Both the position numbers and the translations under genes were made by a program. 64,000 nucleotides of DNA from Lumbricus rubellus (Eukaryota > Annelida > Clitellata > Crassiclitellata > Lumbricidae), in NCBI GenBank assembly GCA_945859605.1, contig OX243811.1, positions 54,028,113 to 54,092,112 on the forward strand, in the 5' to 3' direction. A model generated the notes under the pieces. The model ran no database searches and was not told the origin of the DNA. It worked only from the letters and a program-made list of their open reading frames with translations. Position 1 is the first letter of the stretch; every line of letters begins with the position of its first letter. Positions 36,201 through 45,238 of the stretch are shown here, piece by piece.

Positions 36201-37231
36201 GTAGAGACATATAGGCTATACATGCAGGCAGCTAGGTAAATGAGCCAGTTTCAAGCGAATATTAAACGATAAAATGGAGTCGCGGAAATATACGATGGCA
36301 AACTAAGGAGTCGGCTCCATCGGATATATTATTCGTTTAAACATGACGCTTTTGCATTCTTGACCTGCAGCCAAATTTGGCGCCTTCTATCTAAAATACA
36401 AAAATCTTCTGCACGATTAGAACTAATAAAAACGATTATTCATTTAATTTTATCTACTTGAACTTATAATAGGCCTATTATACTTTATTGATTTGGCGAG
36501 ACACGGAAGCACGAATCAGCGTAATAGCAGTAGGTTACATTAAGCATTATACATTATCTATTCTTAGAAGTAGAATTTACAAAATCCATGCTATGCCAAA
36601 CCACAATATATACACACACACACACATTAATATATATATATATATATATATTAATATGTTGTGTAACGGTATGTCGTCATGACATGTTATGCTGCATTGC
36701 TTTAATAGTCTATGTTATACCCTGTTTTTCATTAATTCATTAATTCATTTCAAGTATTTATATAGCGCCTCTTCAAGGAAACTAGACTACTCAGAGGCGC
36801 ACATATTTTCTTTTGCTATATGGCATGTTATAACGTGATGCTATATGACACTCTGCTTAGCCTACTTGTTTTCAATCATTTTCGATTTGATTAAGAGCGG
36901 CAGCTTACTTGTTATTATCAGCCATCAGCATTCCCAGCAGAGTTGCAGTGAACGTCTTCGTAATCGACCCCAACAGAAACTTTGTGCTGTCGTTAACTGT
37001 TCTGTTCCTCTCGACATCAGCCAATCCAAACCCAGTGGACATCACTTCCCGTCCGTTGAAAACGACGGAAACCGCAAGACCAGGGATGCGACGACACGTC
37101 ACGGCTTTCTGGATGCGTTCGATGATGGAAGTTGGCAGCGTCACGCTCGGCTGACTCAGTGCCATAGAAGCAGCGACAAATAGCGTGACGGCGAGGGAGA
37201 CAATACGAAGGATCTTGTACGGTCCAGCCAT
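27211..37231 (-). CDS. secreted serine beta-lactamase-like protein, possibly GPI-anchored
   Basis: Five exons: 36909-37231 (ATG), 35853-36035, 35095-35373, 28368-28615, 27211-28043. Phases close, giving 621 residues. Belongs to the beta-lactamase/penicillin-binding (class C, PF00144-type) serine hydrolase family. A signal peptide is seen (hydrophobic run ILRIVSLAVTLFVAASMALS). Family motifs are the SxxK nucleophile motif in GSITKTFTATLL, VRDVLSHRMGL, Y-x-N in DYNNQMF, PAGGIVSTASDMKKWM, and HTG in KIMHTGR replacing the third KTG box. The last about 20 residues are hydrophobic (LLIIVACVAHLVIAL) after small residues, so a GPI signal is an inference. Substrate is unknown. Animal relatives include LACTB-like and shell-matrix gigasin-6-like proteins. 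Intron 3 (28616-35094) is filled with transposons and satellite. Confidence 0.9.
29225..29660 (+). repeat. direct repeats around a mariner insertion
   Basis: CAGACAGCCTGCCTCATC plus GATGGTGG..CCACT occurs at about 29233-29272 and again at 29627-29658. A second pair runs from CAGACTTAGCGAAACTG (about 29441 and 30791) through CAGTCACAGTCTGGGTGG to TTTCAAATTCATTGGCTTCA. The mariner 29679-30680 lies between the second pair. They look like copies of an older unclassified repeat. Confidence 0.6.
29679..30680 (+). mobile_element. mariner-like transposon, internally deleted (5' half of transposase)
   Basis: Inverted ends CAGGGTGGCCCAA and TTGGGCCACCCTG, about 31 bp, extended on both sides by AAAAGTGATAACATC. 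A TA target lies on each side (29677-29678, 30681-30682). Remnant transposase on the plus strand runs from MTKITTEDRI to the first catalytic aspartate region WFTDEKIFTFATPVNSQ, with several stops. The rest of the catalytic core is missing, and a short C-terminal piece follows. Dead copy in intron 3 of the lactamase-like gene. Confidence 0.88.
31040..33044. repeat. 21-bp satellite array, about 95 copies
   Basis: The unit is GGTCAAACACGCAGTGTG plus AAA or CAA. The 21-bp period has no stop in several frames on both strands and so makes long false reading frames (QTRSVKG, LTFHTAC and similar). Variant units mark a higher-order pattern: the block with CGCAGAGCGCAAGG and CACGCGGTGCAAGG occurs near 31980-32100 and again near 32500-32620, with a further partial copy near 32780-32830. 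It lies in an intron of the lactamase-like gene. Confidence 0.97.
33046..33807 (-). mobile_element. LINE endonuclease fragment joined to the satellite
   Basis: Minus strand carries the C-terminal part of an apurinic-type endonuclease domain of a CR1/L2-like LINE: VYRPGPTTPPDSFFNEFSS, LNVGDFNIHVEDP, TLDLVITP, SDHSPIEFSIP. It is followed by the linker toward the reverse transcriptase (WFDRDCHQLRRRTRCLERRL). The reading frame runs straight into the 21-bp satellite at about 33045, so the element is cut there. Confidence 0.88.
34207..34386. mobile_element. hAT-like MITE, 180 bp
   Basis: Ends CATGGGCGTAGTTT and AAACTCTGCCCATG. Exact 8-bp duplication GCAGAGTT at 34199-34206 and 34387-34394. Confidence 0.85.
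34657..34956. mobile_element. hAT-like MITE, 300 bp
   Basis: Imperfect inverted ends CGTGGGCGCC and GGCGCCCATG, with GGAGGGGCAAAACT inside the left arm matched by the GCCCCCTCTTGCCCC side. Flanks GCTAAACA and GTTAAACA match at 7 of 8 bases. Confidence 0.7.
35432..35568. mobile_element. hAT-like MITE, 137 bp (same family as 43771-43924)
   Basis: Ends CAGGGTGAGAATT and AATTCTCATACTG. Exact duplication TATAGGAG at 35424-35431 and 35569-35576. Internal GGGGGTTCAACCCCC and GTCTTTCTTAGAGC are shared with the copy at 43771. Located in an intron of the lactamase-like gene. Confidence 0.88.
36608..36655. repeat. (AC)n then (TA)n microsatellite
   Basis: Short ACACAC run followed by TATATATA in intron 1 of the lactamase-like gene. 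Confidence 0.85.
36745..36805 (-). repeat. L2-type tail fragment
   Basis: TTTATATAGCGCCTCTTCAA, GGAAACT and ACTCAGAGGCGC on the plus strand, the reverse complement of the tail module. Confidence 0.6.
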
Positions 37232-38510
37232 TGTGTTGCTGTTACAGCTCGACGATCTTATGCTTTCCCGGGCGTTTTTATTCCTGCTTGACGTTTTTAT
37301 TACTTCTTGACGTGTTTATGCCTTCTCAGCGCTTTAAGCTTTCTCGACGTTATCACAACTTTTGAAGCGGCTTCTAACTGTTAGAGTAAGTGTGATTGCA
37401 CCTTCAACAATTTCTCCAATAAGACTTAGTCATTGTCACACTGTAGATTATATATTCGCTGAAGAAATACTATTGGTTAATAATTAAAGTACGCAGATGT
37501 CTTAGAGAGAGACTTAGTATGCTAAACGATATACAGACCTTTTATGGTAGATATCAATGTATTCTGGAGTTGATTATGATCAAATTTCTTTAGCCGCAGA
37601 GGTAATTAAAGATTACTCTTACAATTAAATGGTGCACTGAAGAGCGACAAACACATAATGTGCGAATCAGATAGCAACATGTACCGACGACACTCTGCAA
37701 GCTGTTAGTAGCGGAATATTACTTATGTAGACCTATGTAGTTATAGGCCTACAGTAATAAGAGCCATGGCTGTTATTATCAGGCACTAGAGCAGTGTCTA
37801 TAATGCCTATACAGAGTAACTGGCGACAAATTGACACTTTCCTGACAACATGCGAAACCTTATTTTCTGTTCTATGCCACGCACCGTGACGCACGCAGGA
37901 ATTTATGGTCAAAATCGCCATGCTTGTGTTAAGTTTCCAGACAACTAATGCCATGGCCACACTGATTTCAAAGTGTATGATCAGCCTCGGAAACGTCGAT
38001 CTGACGTCAGACTCTATCATTCGACGCAGAATGCTGATGTAAATGTAGACGAATCTGATTGACAGAAACCGGGTTCTATAGATGCATGGGCATCTCCGCT
38101 GTCTTCCACAGTCTCACCGGGGATGATGGGGGCGGGTGGGGGGCAATTGGGTGCGCCGACAGCAACTGTAGCCCGCAGGGAGGGTGGTGCACCACACGAG
38201 TGAATAGACACATCGAACTCATGCTGAGCCTGTCACTCCGTAGAAGGTATTACTACGCGACAGTTCGATATCACTTTCAAGGGTTAGCGGATGATGCAGG
38301 CTGCTGTCTATGGTACACCGCCGATGTTGCTATGCTGCGGGGTCTGCGAGGGCTCCCCGCGGTAGATTCATCCGATCCCCATAGGATACTTGACAGCAGC
38401 AGCACCAATCTATGATCAGCCGGTGAAGTGCTTGCTGATGTTGACATTTCATTACCCTCTTTTCTTCCTCACATCAATCCAGTTTCCGATCCAACACTCT
38501 TCTTCCCTCT
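37232..38510. other. intergenic, no gene recognised
   Basis: Upstream flank of the lactamase-like gene. It has open frames of up to about 118 codons (38059-38415) with no recognisable domain or splice context. Any promoter of the lactamase-like gene would lie here, but no motif was convincing. Confidence 0.4.
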
Positions 38511-38516
38511 TCCTCC

Positions 38517-38682
38517 CTGTCTCTTCATGTCTCTTCGTGTCTCTTCGTGTGTCTATCTGTCTGTCTTCTGTCTCTGTCTGTCTCTGCTTGTCTGTCTGTC
38601 TCTGTCTGTCTGTCTCTGTCTGTATGTCTCTGTCTGCAATTGTCTCTGTCTGCAATTGTCTCTGTCTGTCTGTCTGTCTCAT
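38517..38682. repeat. (TCTG/TCTC)n microsatellite
   Basis: Impure runs of TGTCTCTG and TGTCTGTC. Confidence 0.95.
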
Positions 38683-38868
38683 TTCCAGAAAACAAAGCAT
38701 GGTCACCGTCTCCGTCACGTCTGACAGACATTTAAAGTGGAATAACTTAGTTGGGCATGCGATCATCTGTCAGCAGCGATGGGGAGTTGGGGGTTAGGTT
38801 TCTCTATCCGTCGGTCGATGAAAGTTGGAATGAGACTGTACGTCATCGGTTGCTACCTCTTCGTCCTA

Positions 38869-39092
<224 letters not shown>

Positions 39093-39456
39093 CGAGTCAT
39101 AATCGCCTGAGGACTGAACGACGATTAAGTGGTCCTCTTCAATGCTAATTGAATGCTATTACGACTGGCATCATTGGCGGCACACGAGCGCAGCACCTGC
39201 TTTATATCTCAACAGAACGATTCGGTTCCTCTTCGCTCGCTATACTCCGTCAAGTCAACTTTACAAGGGGATCGGATTCAACCTTGACGATGTAGGCTAT
39301 AATAGATTAGAAAGAATGTCGCTAGAGAATTTGCTTCGTGTGCATGATAATGACTTAATTATAGTAACCAAATCAGTCTTTAGATTAAAATTCCTTCTTT
39401 AGTGCCAGAGTTACAGCCTTACCGGGCATATTCTTCGTGCAGTTTTAAAATGTGTA

Positions 39457-39723
39457 GTGCTAAATGGATTTATACAGTTCAGTTGTAAGAGCACTTCTGT
39501 GCAGTTAAAAAATAGTAAAAGAGCTCATTGTCATGCGACTGAGAGTAATTTATCACAGAGGATGGGAAGGAGAAGAATGGATTGTGCACGCATTTCTAAA
39601 GTTTCCATAAAAAAGAAATCCTGCAGAGTTTTAAGTTTATGGAATGGTTTTGATGAGAGGTCTATATCGAAAATTCAAAACTCTCATGCATGGGCATTGG
39701 GCAATAAGAGAAAACTAGAATGA
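39457..39723 (+). other. unrecognised open frame before a GAATT-type tail
   Basis: An 88-codon frame (first codon TTG) with basic composition containing SCRVLSLWNGFDERSISKIQ, ending in TGA directly followed by ATTGAATCGAATTGAAC. The simple tail suggests the 3' end of a non-LTR element, but I do not recognise the protein. No start or splice evidence. Confidence 0.25.
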
Positions 39724-39787
39724 ATTGAATCGAATTGAACATTTCGGCATTCGCCTATAGCTGGAATGGTTAACCATTATATATAAA

Positions 39788-40295
39788 ACTAGCTGACCCC
39801 GGCCACGCGTTGCTGTGGCTGAAAAGAGGCTCCCCTCCTCCTCTCCCTCCCCCTCCCCCTCCCCTCCCCTCCCCCTCCCCTCCCCTCCCCCTCCCCCTCC
39901 CCCTCCGCTCTCTTCCCACCGTGTCGCACCGTCCATTCCAAGCCCAAAGGCCGCTTTGGGAAAAGGCCTAAAAGCGGCCTCTTTGGTAATTTAATCGCGA
40001 CTCGCTTATGACGTCACAGCACGCCACCTCATTGATGTTTCGTTTGCTGTGTTTGGAGACAGCCTTTCTGAAATCTGGGAACCGTGTTGGACGTGTTTAA
40101 TTTGCAAATGGCGGACGAACGGATTGCAAAGTTCACTTTTTGTGGAAACGATTGCGTGTTTTCGGATGAAAAAATCTTAAAACACGGTGCTATTTGAATG
40201 GAAGGTTTTGGTAAATTTTCAAAAGAATCGGTGCGTGAGTTTCGGCGTGGTAGTAACAGGAACTATTGGAAAGTTTCATTTTTATTTATATAGAT
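39788..40295 (+). mobile_element. unclassified interspersed repeat
   Basis: Starts CTAGCTGACCCCGGCCACGC and ends near TTCATTTTTATTTATATAGA. Such ends, with GTGAGTTTCGGCGTGGTAGTAA just before, recur in animal genomes as a non-LTR/SINE-like repeat. It contains a CCCCTCC minisatellite at 39826-39908 and one TGACGTCA at 40009-40016. Confidence 0.45.
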
Positions 40296-40961
40296 GAAGT
40301 GAAATTGTATACATGTATTAGTTGTGAGCGAACGATTATAACCTGTTAAATCTTATGTTGTGCTATGTTGTGTCATATGTTAACGTTAGCCTATGTTGAG
40401 CGTAGCATCCCATTTCGTCGCATCATCGCAGAAGTAGACCTATACCCCGCAGTCGATCGAGTCGATCGATCGAGTCGATCATAACTCGGCCAAGTCGAGT
40501 CGATCGAAAAATCGTCGACTCGATCGACTTGCAAGTCGAGTCGATCGTGAGTTTTTTTCGATCGACTCGATCGACTTGCGAGTCGAGTCGATCATGAGAC
40601 ATGCCAAGTCGAGTCGATCGAAAAATCGTCGACTCGATCGACTTGCAAGTCGAGTCGATCGTGAGTTTTTTTCGATCGACTCGATCGACTTGCGAGTCGA
40701 GTCGATCATGAGACATGCCAAGTCGAGTCGATCGAAAAATCGTCGACTTGCAAGTCGAGTCGATCTCCGTCGACTGGACTTCACTTAAAATATTTATCTT
40801 AAGCCTACTATTTCTTGAAGTCTCAAAGTGAACTACATGATATAATGACGTAATTCAGTTTTTCCACACGAGTGCAGCTAATGACCCTTTTGACAGCTGA
40901 CGATTTCGTGTTTGTGGAACTGTGAAAGTTAATAGAAGTACGTTTTCGATTTGAGTTGAAC

Positions 40962-41263
40962 CAGTAGAGACGGATACAGAAATTTTTGACGGGGGGGGGG
41001 GGGTCACATTTTTTGGTCTTGGGCCGACAAAAATTTTTGTTGGTCTTCCGTGGAAAAATCCTTCTTTTAGTCTTTCGCCCAAAAACTTCTAAAAACTCGT
41101 GGCAACTCCGGTTACTTAAAATCTGATGACTTTTTTAGTCATGTGCTAGTTTCTCTCTCACCTTCCTGTTCCCGTTGCGTTGATTTACAGCTTCTTGAAA
41201 ACTGATGGGAGGAGGGTCCGAATGGAGGGGCATGGCCGGATTGCCTTCTTGGATCCGCTCCTG
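40962..41263. mobile_element. nested MITE inside the composite transposon
   Basis: Ends CAGTAGAGACGGATACAGAA and TTCTTGGATCCGCTCCTG are imperfect inverted repeats. Contains a run of G (about 14) and TTGGGCCGACAAAAATTTTT. The flanking octamers do not match, so the boundaries are tentative. Confidence 0.5.
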
Positions 41264-41309
41264 AATGAGCAGGATACATTTAGGCCTGTATAAATTATTA
41301 TATGTAGAT

Positions 41310-41815
41310 GGTAATTTTGAGAATATAAAACGGGGCCTTTTATGACGTCACTTCGATCAGGATACAGATCTACTATCATATAATTTCATTAATTTTGAGA
41401 ATACAAAACTAGACCCATGCTTATTGTGACGTCACTCTGATTATGATGCAATTTTTACTATTATAGGCCTATTACAGGTTCACCTCGAGAATTAAAACAA
41501 CTAGGCCTATTGTGACGTCACTTCGATTATGATACAAAATGTAATATTATAGAAGTGCATTTTGATAATATAAACAAGGCCTACTGTGACGTCACTATAT
41601 CTACTATTAAAGAAGAGCATTTTGAGAGTATAAACTAGACGAATTGTGACGTCACTTCGATTATTACGCAGATCAACCGTAATAATTTTTGAAACTTATT
41701 AATTTTACAGAATCTAAACGAGGCCTATTGTGACGTCACTACGATTACAGTGCACATCTACTATAAATTCACTGAGAATACGAAATTAGGCTTAGTGTGA
41801 CGTCATGCATATTTC
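41310..41815. repeat. degenerate 60-86-bp tandem repeat with seven TGACGTCA palindromes
   Basis: Units contain GAGAATA-AAACTAGGCCTATTG followed by TGACGTCACT and CGATTA. The palindrome is perfect at 41343, 41427, 41513, 41587, 41647, 41731 and 41798 (8 bases each). TGACGTCA is the full cAMP-response-element core bound by CREB/ATF proteins. Whether any site is bound is unknown. Confidence 0.92.
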
Positions 41816-42541
41816 ATTTTGAGATCATATAACTGCAGGGGTGAGCAAGAGACAAAACTAGGTCAAGTCGACTCGAAGTCAATCGAGTCGATCGTCGGCC
41901 GAGCCAAGTCGATCGAGTCGTGAAAAGGTCGGCGAGTCGACGAAGTCGATCGAGTCGATCGTCGACCGAGCCAAGTCGATCGAGTCGTGAAAAGGTCGGC
42001 GAGTCGACGAAGTCGATCGAGTCGATCGTCGGCCGAGTCAAGTCGATCGTAGCCCACGACTCGATCGACTGCGGGGTATAAGTAGACCTACTCAACATTT
42101 TCGCACTTAGGGCTAACAGACTAAAGTATCAAAGGGACCTTCTTTGACAATTTTTGCAGGCAGTCATCGCAGACAGTAAGTTATGTAATTATAATCGCGC
42201 CACTGTCCTCGGATCTCGTGTGAAGTTACGCCTTCTGTTCTATCGTTTAATTATTCTCCGACTGTGCCTGCCTGCATGCCTGCGTCTTAATTTCTTCTCT
42301 CTTTTTCTATATTCCACCAATTTTATTTCTCTTCCTGTCCGCCTCTATTTTTCTATATCTGATCGAGTGATCGTATGCACGCACATGCTTGTAAACTGAG
42401 TCACAACTTCAAGGACTTGTCTCGTCTAGAGTGGTAACACTTCCAATGTGTCTAGCTTGATGAATGGCGTGCAGTGCCATCACTGTGCAATGGAGATAAT
42501 AAATTATGATTTCGGCAAAAATCTTCAAAGTTCCAAATGAA

Positions 42542-42722
42542 CATAGGCGTACGGGAGATTTTAGCAGGGGGGGGAAAGATTGAACTTCTGCCCGAAAAAT
42601 ATATCCGGCAAAAAAGTTGACGACCTTTTTTAGTCGTCGGGGACTGTGTTTTCCCAAAAAACCAGACTTGCCCGAAATTTGGGGGCATTTGCCACCCCTG
42701 GACCCCGCCTCATACGCCTATA
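42542..42722. mobile_element. hAT-like MITE, 181 bp
   Basis: Ends CATAGGCGTACGGG and CTCATACGCCTATA. Exact duplication CAAATGAA at 42534-42541 and 42723-42730. Contains AAAAAAGTTGACGACCTTTT, a phrase shared with the elements at 44285 and 53346. Confidence 0.88.
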
Positions 42723-43317
42723 CAAATGAATCATACGCTCTCCGATTATTTTTCATTGAGTATAGGCTGCATTGAAAGCCGTTCTTGTTTCGTCGTTTTT
42801 ATTCGGCAACTTTTTGCATAGAAAAAGCTTTTTCAGAAGCAAACTGAGACACACACATTTGGAGACAGAGTGGAGCAAAGAAAGAGATAGAGTGGCATAT
42901 ACATATACGGAGAAAGACAAAGAGACAGACAGACAGAGATGCAGAGACAAATAGAGTGAGACAGAGAGAGAACACATTGGCCCAAGAAAAAAGTGATTAC
43001 TCATTAGAAATATTATGATTAATAGACAAAGACTTGACGATTTATGGCTGCCTGTCTCCAACTATTCCGTATAGGCTACGTCAAACCAACTGCAATTTTT
43101 AAAATTGATATTCATCTTATTTAAAGAAGCCTACAAGCAGGGCATGCAATCATAATATAATTACATGTATTGGCATCGAACCACAATTTCACATGTACAC
43201 TGTTGAAAAACGTGGAAATTTCCACAACCCAGGTACAGTTGGTCTTCCACAACCAACGACCCAAAGATGGAAATATTTCCACCAATATACAAGGGTGGTC
43301 CAGTTCTAGGACGTCGT

Positions 43318-43510
43318 GTCATATCCATAGATTTACATAGCGCCTCTCTCAGAATAGCTATTCGATCTAGCTTATAATTCAGAGGTGCTAGCAGGCCCTG
43401 TGTGGGGAAATAAATGCCTTTAAAGAACGATAAGCCGATGAGCATGAATCACTATAGTTTAGTCCTTAGTGAAGAAGGAAGGCCATTCCAGATGAAGGGA
43501 CCAACCACGT
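43318..43510 (-). mobile_element. CR1/L2 LINE 3' fragment
   Basis: Minus strand reads VVGPFIWNGLPSSLRTK, the conserved LINE C-terminus, then decays into the tail ending AGAGAGGCGCTATGTAAATC. Located between the lactamase-like gene and PTS. Confidence 0.75.
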
Positions 43511-43770
43511 CAAACGTCGGGTGTTGACCTATAATAGTCCAGGGAGCAAGAAGATCCAGACCAACTCCGCCACTGGTTGCACTCTGCCAGTGCCAGTCCC
43601 AAGCGTGGACAAAGGAAGAGGGCGACACTAATCATCTTTGATATGGCAATGTCGATATTAAAGCCACGATTTTGTCATTGGACTTCTACAGTATAGGTTT
43701 ATTAACAGGGTGAGAATGCCACCAGTATCCCTCGTCCCCTATAATATTATATTTATCCCTACCGCGTCGT

Positions 43771-43924
43771 CAGGGTGAGAATTGCCGGGGGTTGGGGGTT
43801 TCAACCCCCCAATCTTTCTTAGAGCACCATGCATGGTAAGGTCTATTTTTCCACACCCCAATTCCAGGTGGATAGACTCATAGTCCAACCCCGCCTCAGT
43901 TCTTGTTCCACAATTCTCACACTG
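43771..43924. mobile_element. hAT-like MITE, 154 bp (family of 35432-35568)
   Basis: Ends CAGGGTGAGAATT and AATTCTCACACTG. Flanks CGCGTCGT and CGCGTCTT match at 7 of 8 bases. Confidence 0.82.
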
Positions 43925-44284
43925 CGCGTCTTGCAATAAGGATGGTAAAAGAACAGCAGACATAAAATATGATTTTTTCAACACTTGAAAACTGCTTTCT
44001 TTAACTGTGGTTAGGTTAAGAAACAAAACGACATTATTTTGTCAGCACTTAAAGACTGTTCTCTTAAGATGTGTCTACACAGACTCGGTGTTCCTATGAG
44101 ATGTTTCGCAGAAACACCGTATAAATACTCGGAAATTTTAAACGTAACGGATGACATAAATTATTTTCTGAAACATACGATGGCCTGGTGTAGGCCTATT
44201 TTATCAAGGCCGGAAGATCTCATAATTATAGGCTCATAGTCTCTCTGTTTCATGCTCTACTAGAGGGGCCTAAGGTACAGCGCT

Positions 44285-44657
44285 CAAGGCAGTAGCCAGG
44301 ATTTTCGGCTGGTGTTCTTCGTGCGCCGAAATTTTTTTCCTCGGCCCAAAAAAGTTGATGACCTTTTTTCCATACTATTTTTTTCCCGGCCAAAAAGTTG
44401 ATGATTTTTTGTCGTCCAGTTCGAAATCTCGGGAAACCAAGAAAACTGAGGAAACCACAGTATTTTCCCGGCAAAAAACAGTCGATGACCTTTTTTAGTC
44501 ATTCGATCGAAATTTTGTTGTTTCATTTCGGGGGTGTTTTCATGGTTTTATTTCATGGTTTTTACATCATGTGCTAGAAAAAGCGTTATAGTATTTTTTA
44601 CGTTTTTCATTTTGGATTGTGTTCAAACACCCAAAACACCCCCTAGCTACGGCCTTG
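44285..44657. mobile_element. hAT-like MITE, 373 bp
   Basis: Ends CAAGGCAGTAGCCAGG and CCTAGCTACGGCCTTG. Exact duplication ACAGCGCT at 44277-44284 and 44658-44665. Rich in AAAAAAGTTGATGACCTTTT-like phrases. Confidence 0.9.
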
Positions 44658-45238
44658 ACAGCGCTGGTTGCTAGTGTTTTCGGATGCTTCGCATACAAAT
44701 TAATGATAAGACTATACCCAGAACATGTAGGCCTAGGCCTAGTATTTAGTTTATTGTCGACGGGGTCATAATGCGAAGCGCATTAAGGTTGGATTCGAAA
44801 CAAATTTCAAGTAGGACCCGTAGGCCTTTTATTTTGAAGATGTATCTTCATCCGGAGGAAAATTAATCGTTTTCCACTCTAAGAAAAGAAAAATTTATAA
44901 TGCAATAGACGCCAAAATCGGCGTCAATTTCATAGTTTATTGGACAGAGCGATTATAGGCTACGTTGCAGACATGTGCCATAGATTTATGAAAACGCTTT
45001 TCAAAACAAGGGTTTGTTTTAACACTGTGGTCCACAGGTGCTTAAGTTGTAAATAGGCCTATGACACTTAGAATGAATCAGACCATGACAACAGATATAA
45101 GCCTATGCCTATGCATTTATACGTGGCTCAACAGGGTGTGTCATATTATAGCCTATAGTAGGCCTAGTTCTACTGCCTAAAGTTATTCATTGAGACCTAA
45201 AATTGTCGGAATTCCATGTGATGATGTGAATCCTTTAA

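Larger units (their letters stand above)
40441..42080. mobile_element. 1.64-kb composite transposon with GTCGATCGA arms and CRE-like array
   Basis: Inverted ends TATACCCCGCAGTCGATCGA and TCGATCGACTGCGGGGTATA. Exact 8-bp duplication AGTAGACC at 40433-40440 and 42081-42088. Both subterminal regions (40454-40770 and 41866-42070) are arrays of AGTCGATCGAGTCGA and near variants such as GTCGGCCGAG. The centre holds a smaller element (40962-41263) and a tandem array with seven TGACGTCA sites. No transposase was seen, so it is probably a non-autonomous hAT-like element. Confidence 0.9.

Noticed and set aside
38059..38415. 118-codon frame upstream of the lactamase-like gene
   Set aside because: No domain, no splice context and no ATG-based start with coding bias.
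40423..40788. Arg/Ser/Asp-rich frames over the GTCGATCGA arrays
   Set aside because: Products of repeat DNA in the transposon arms.
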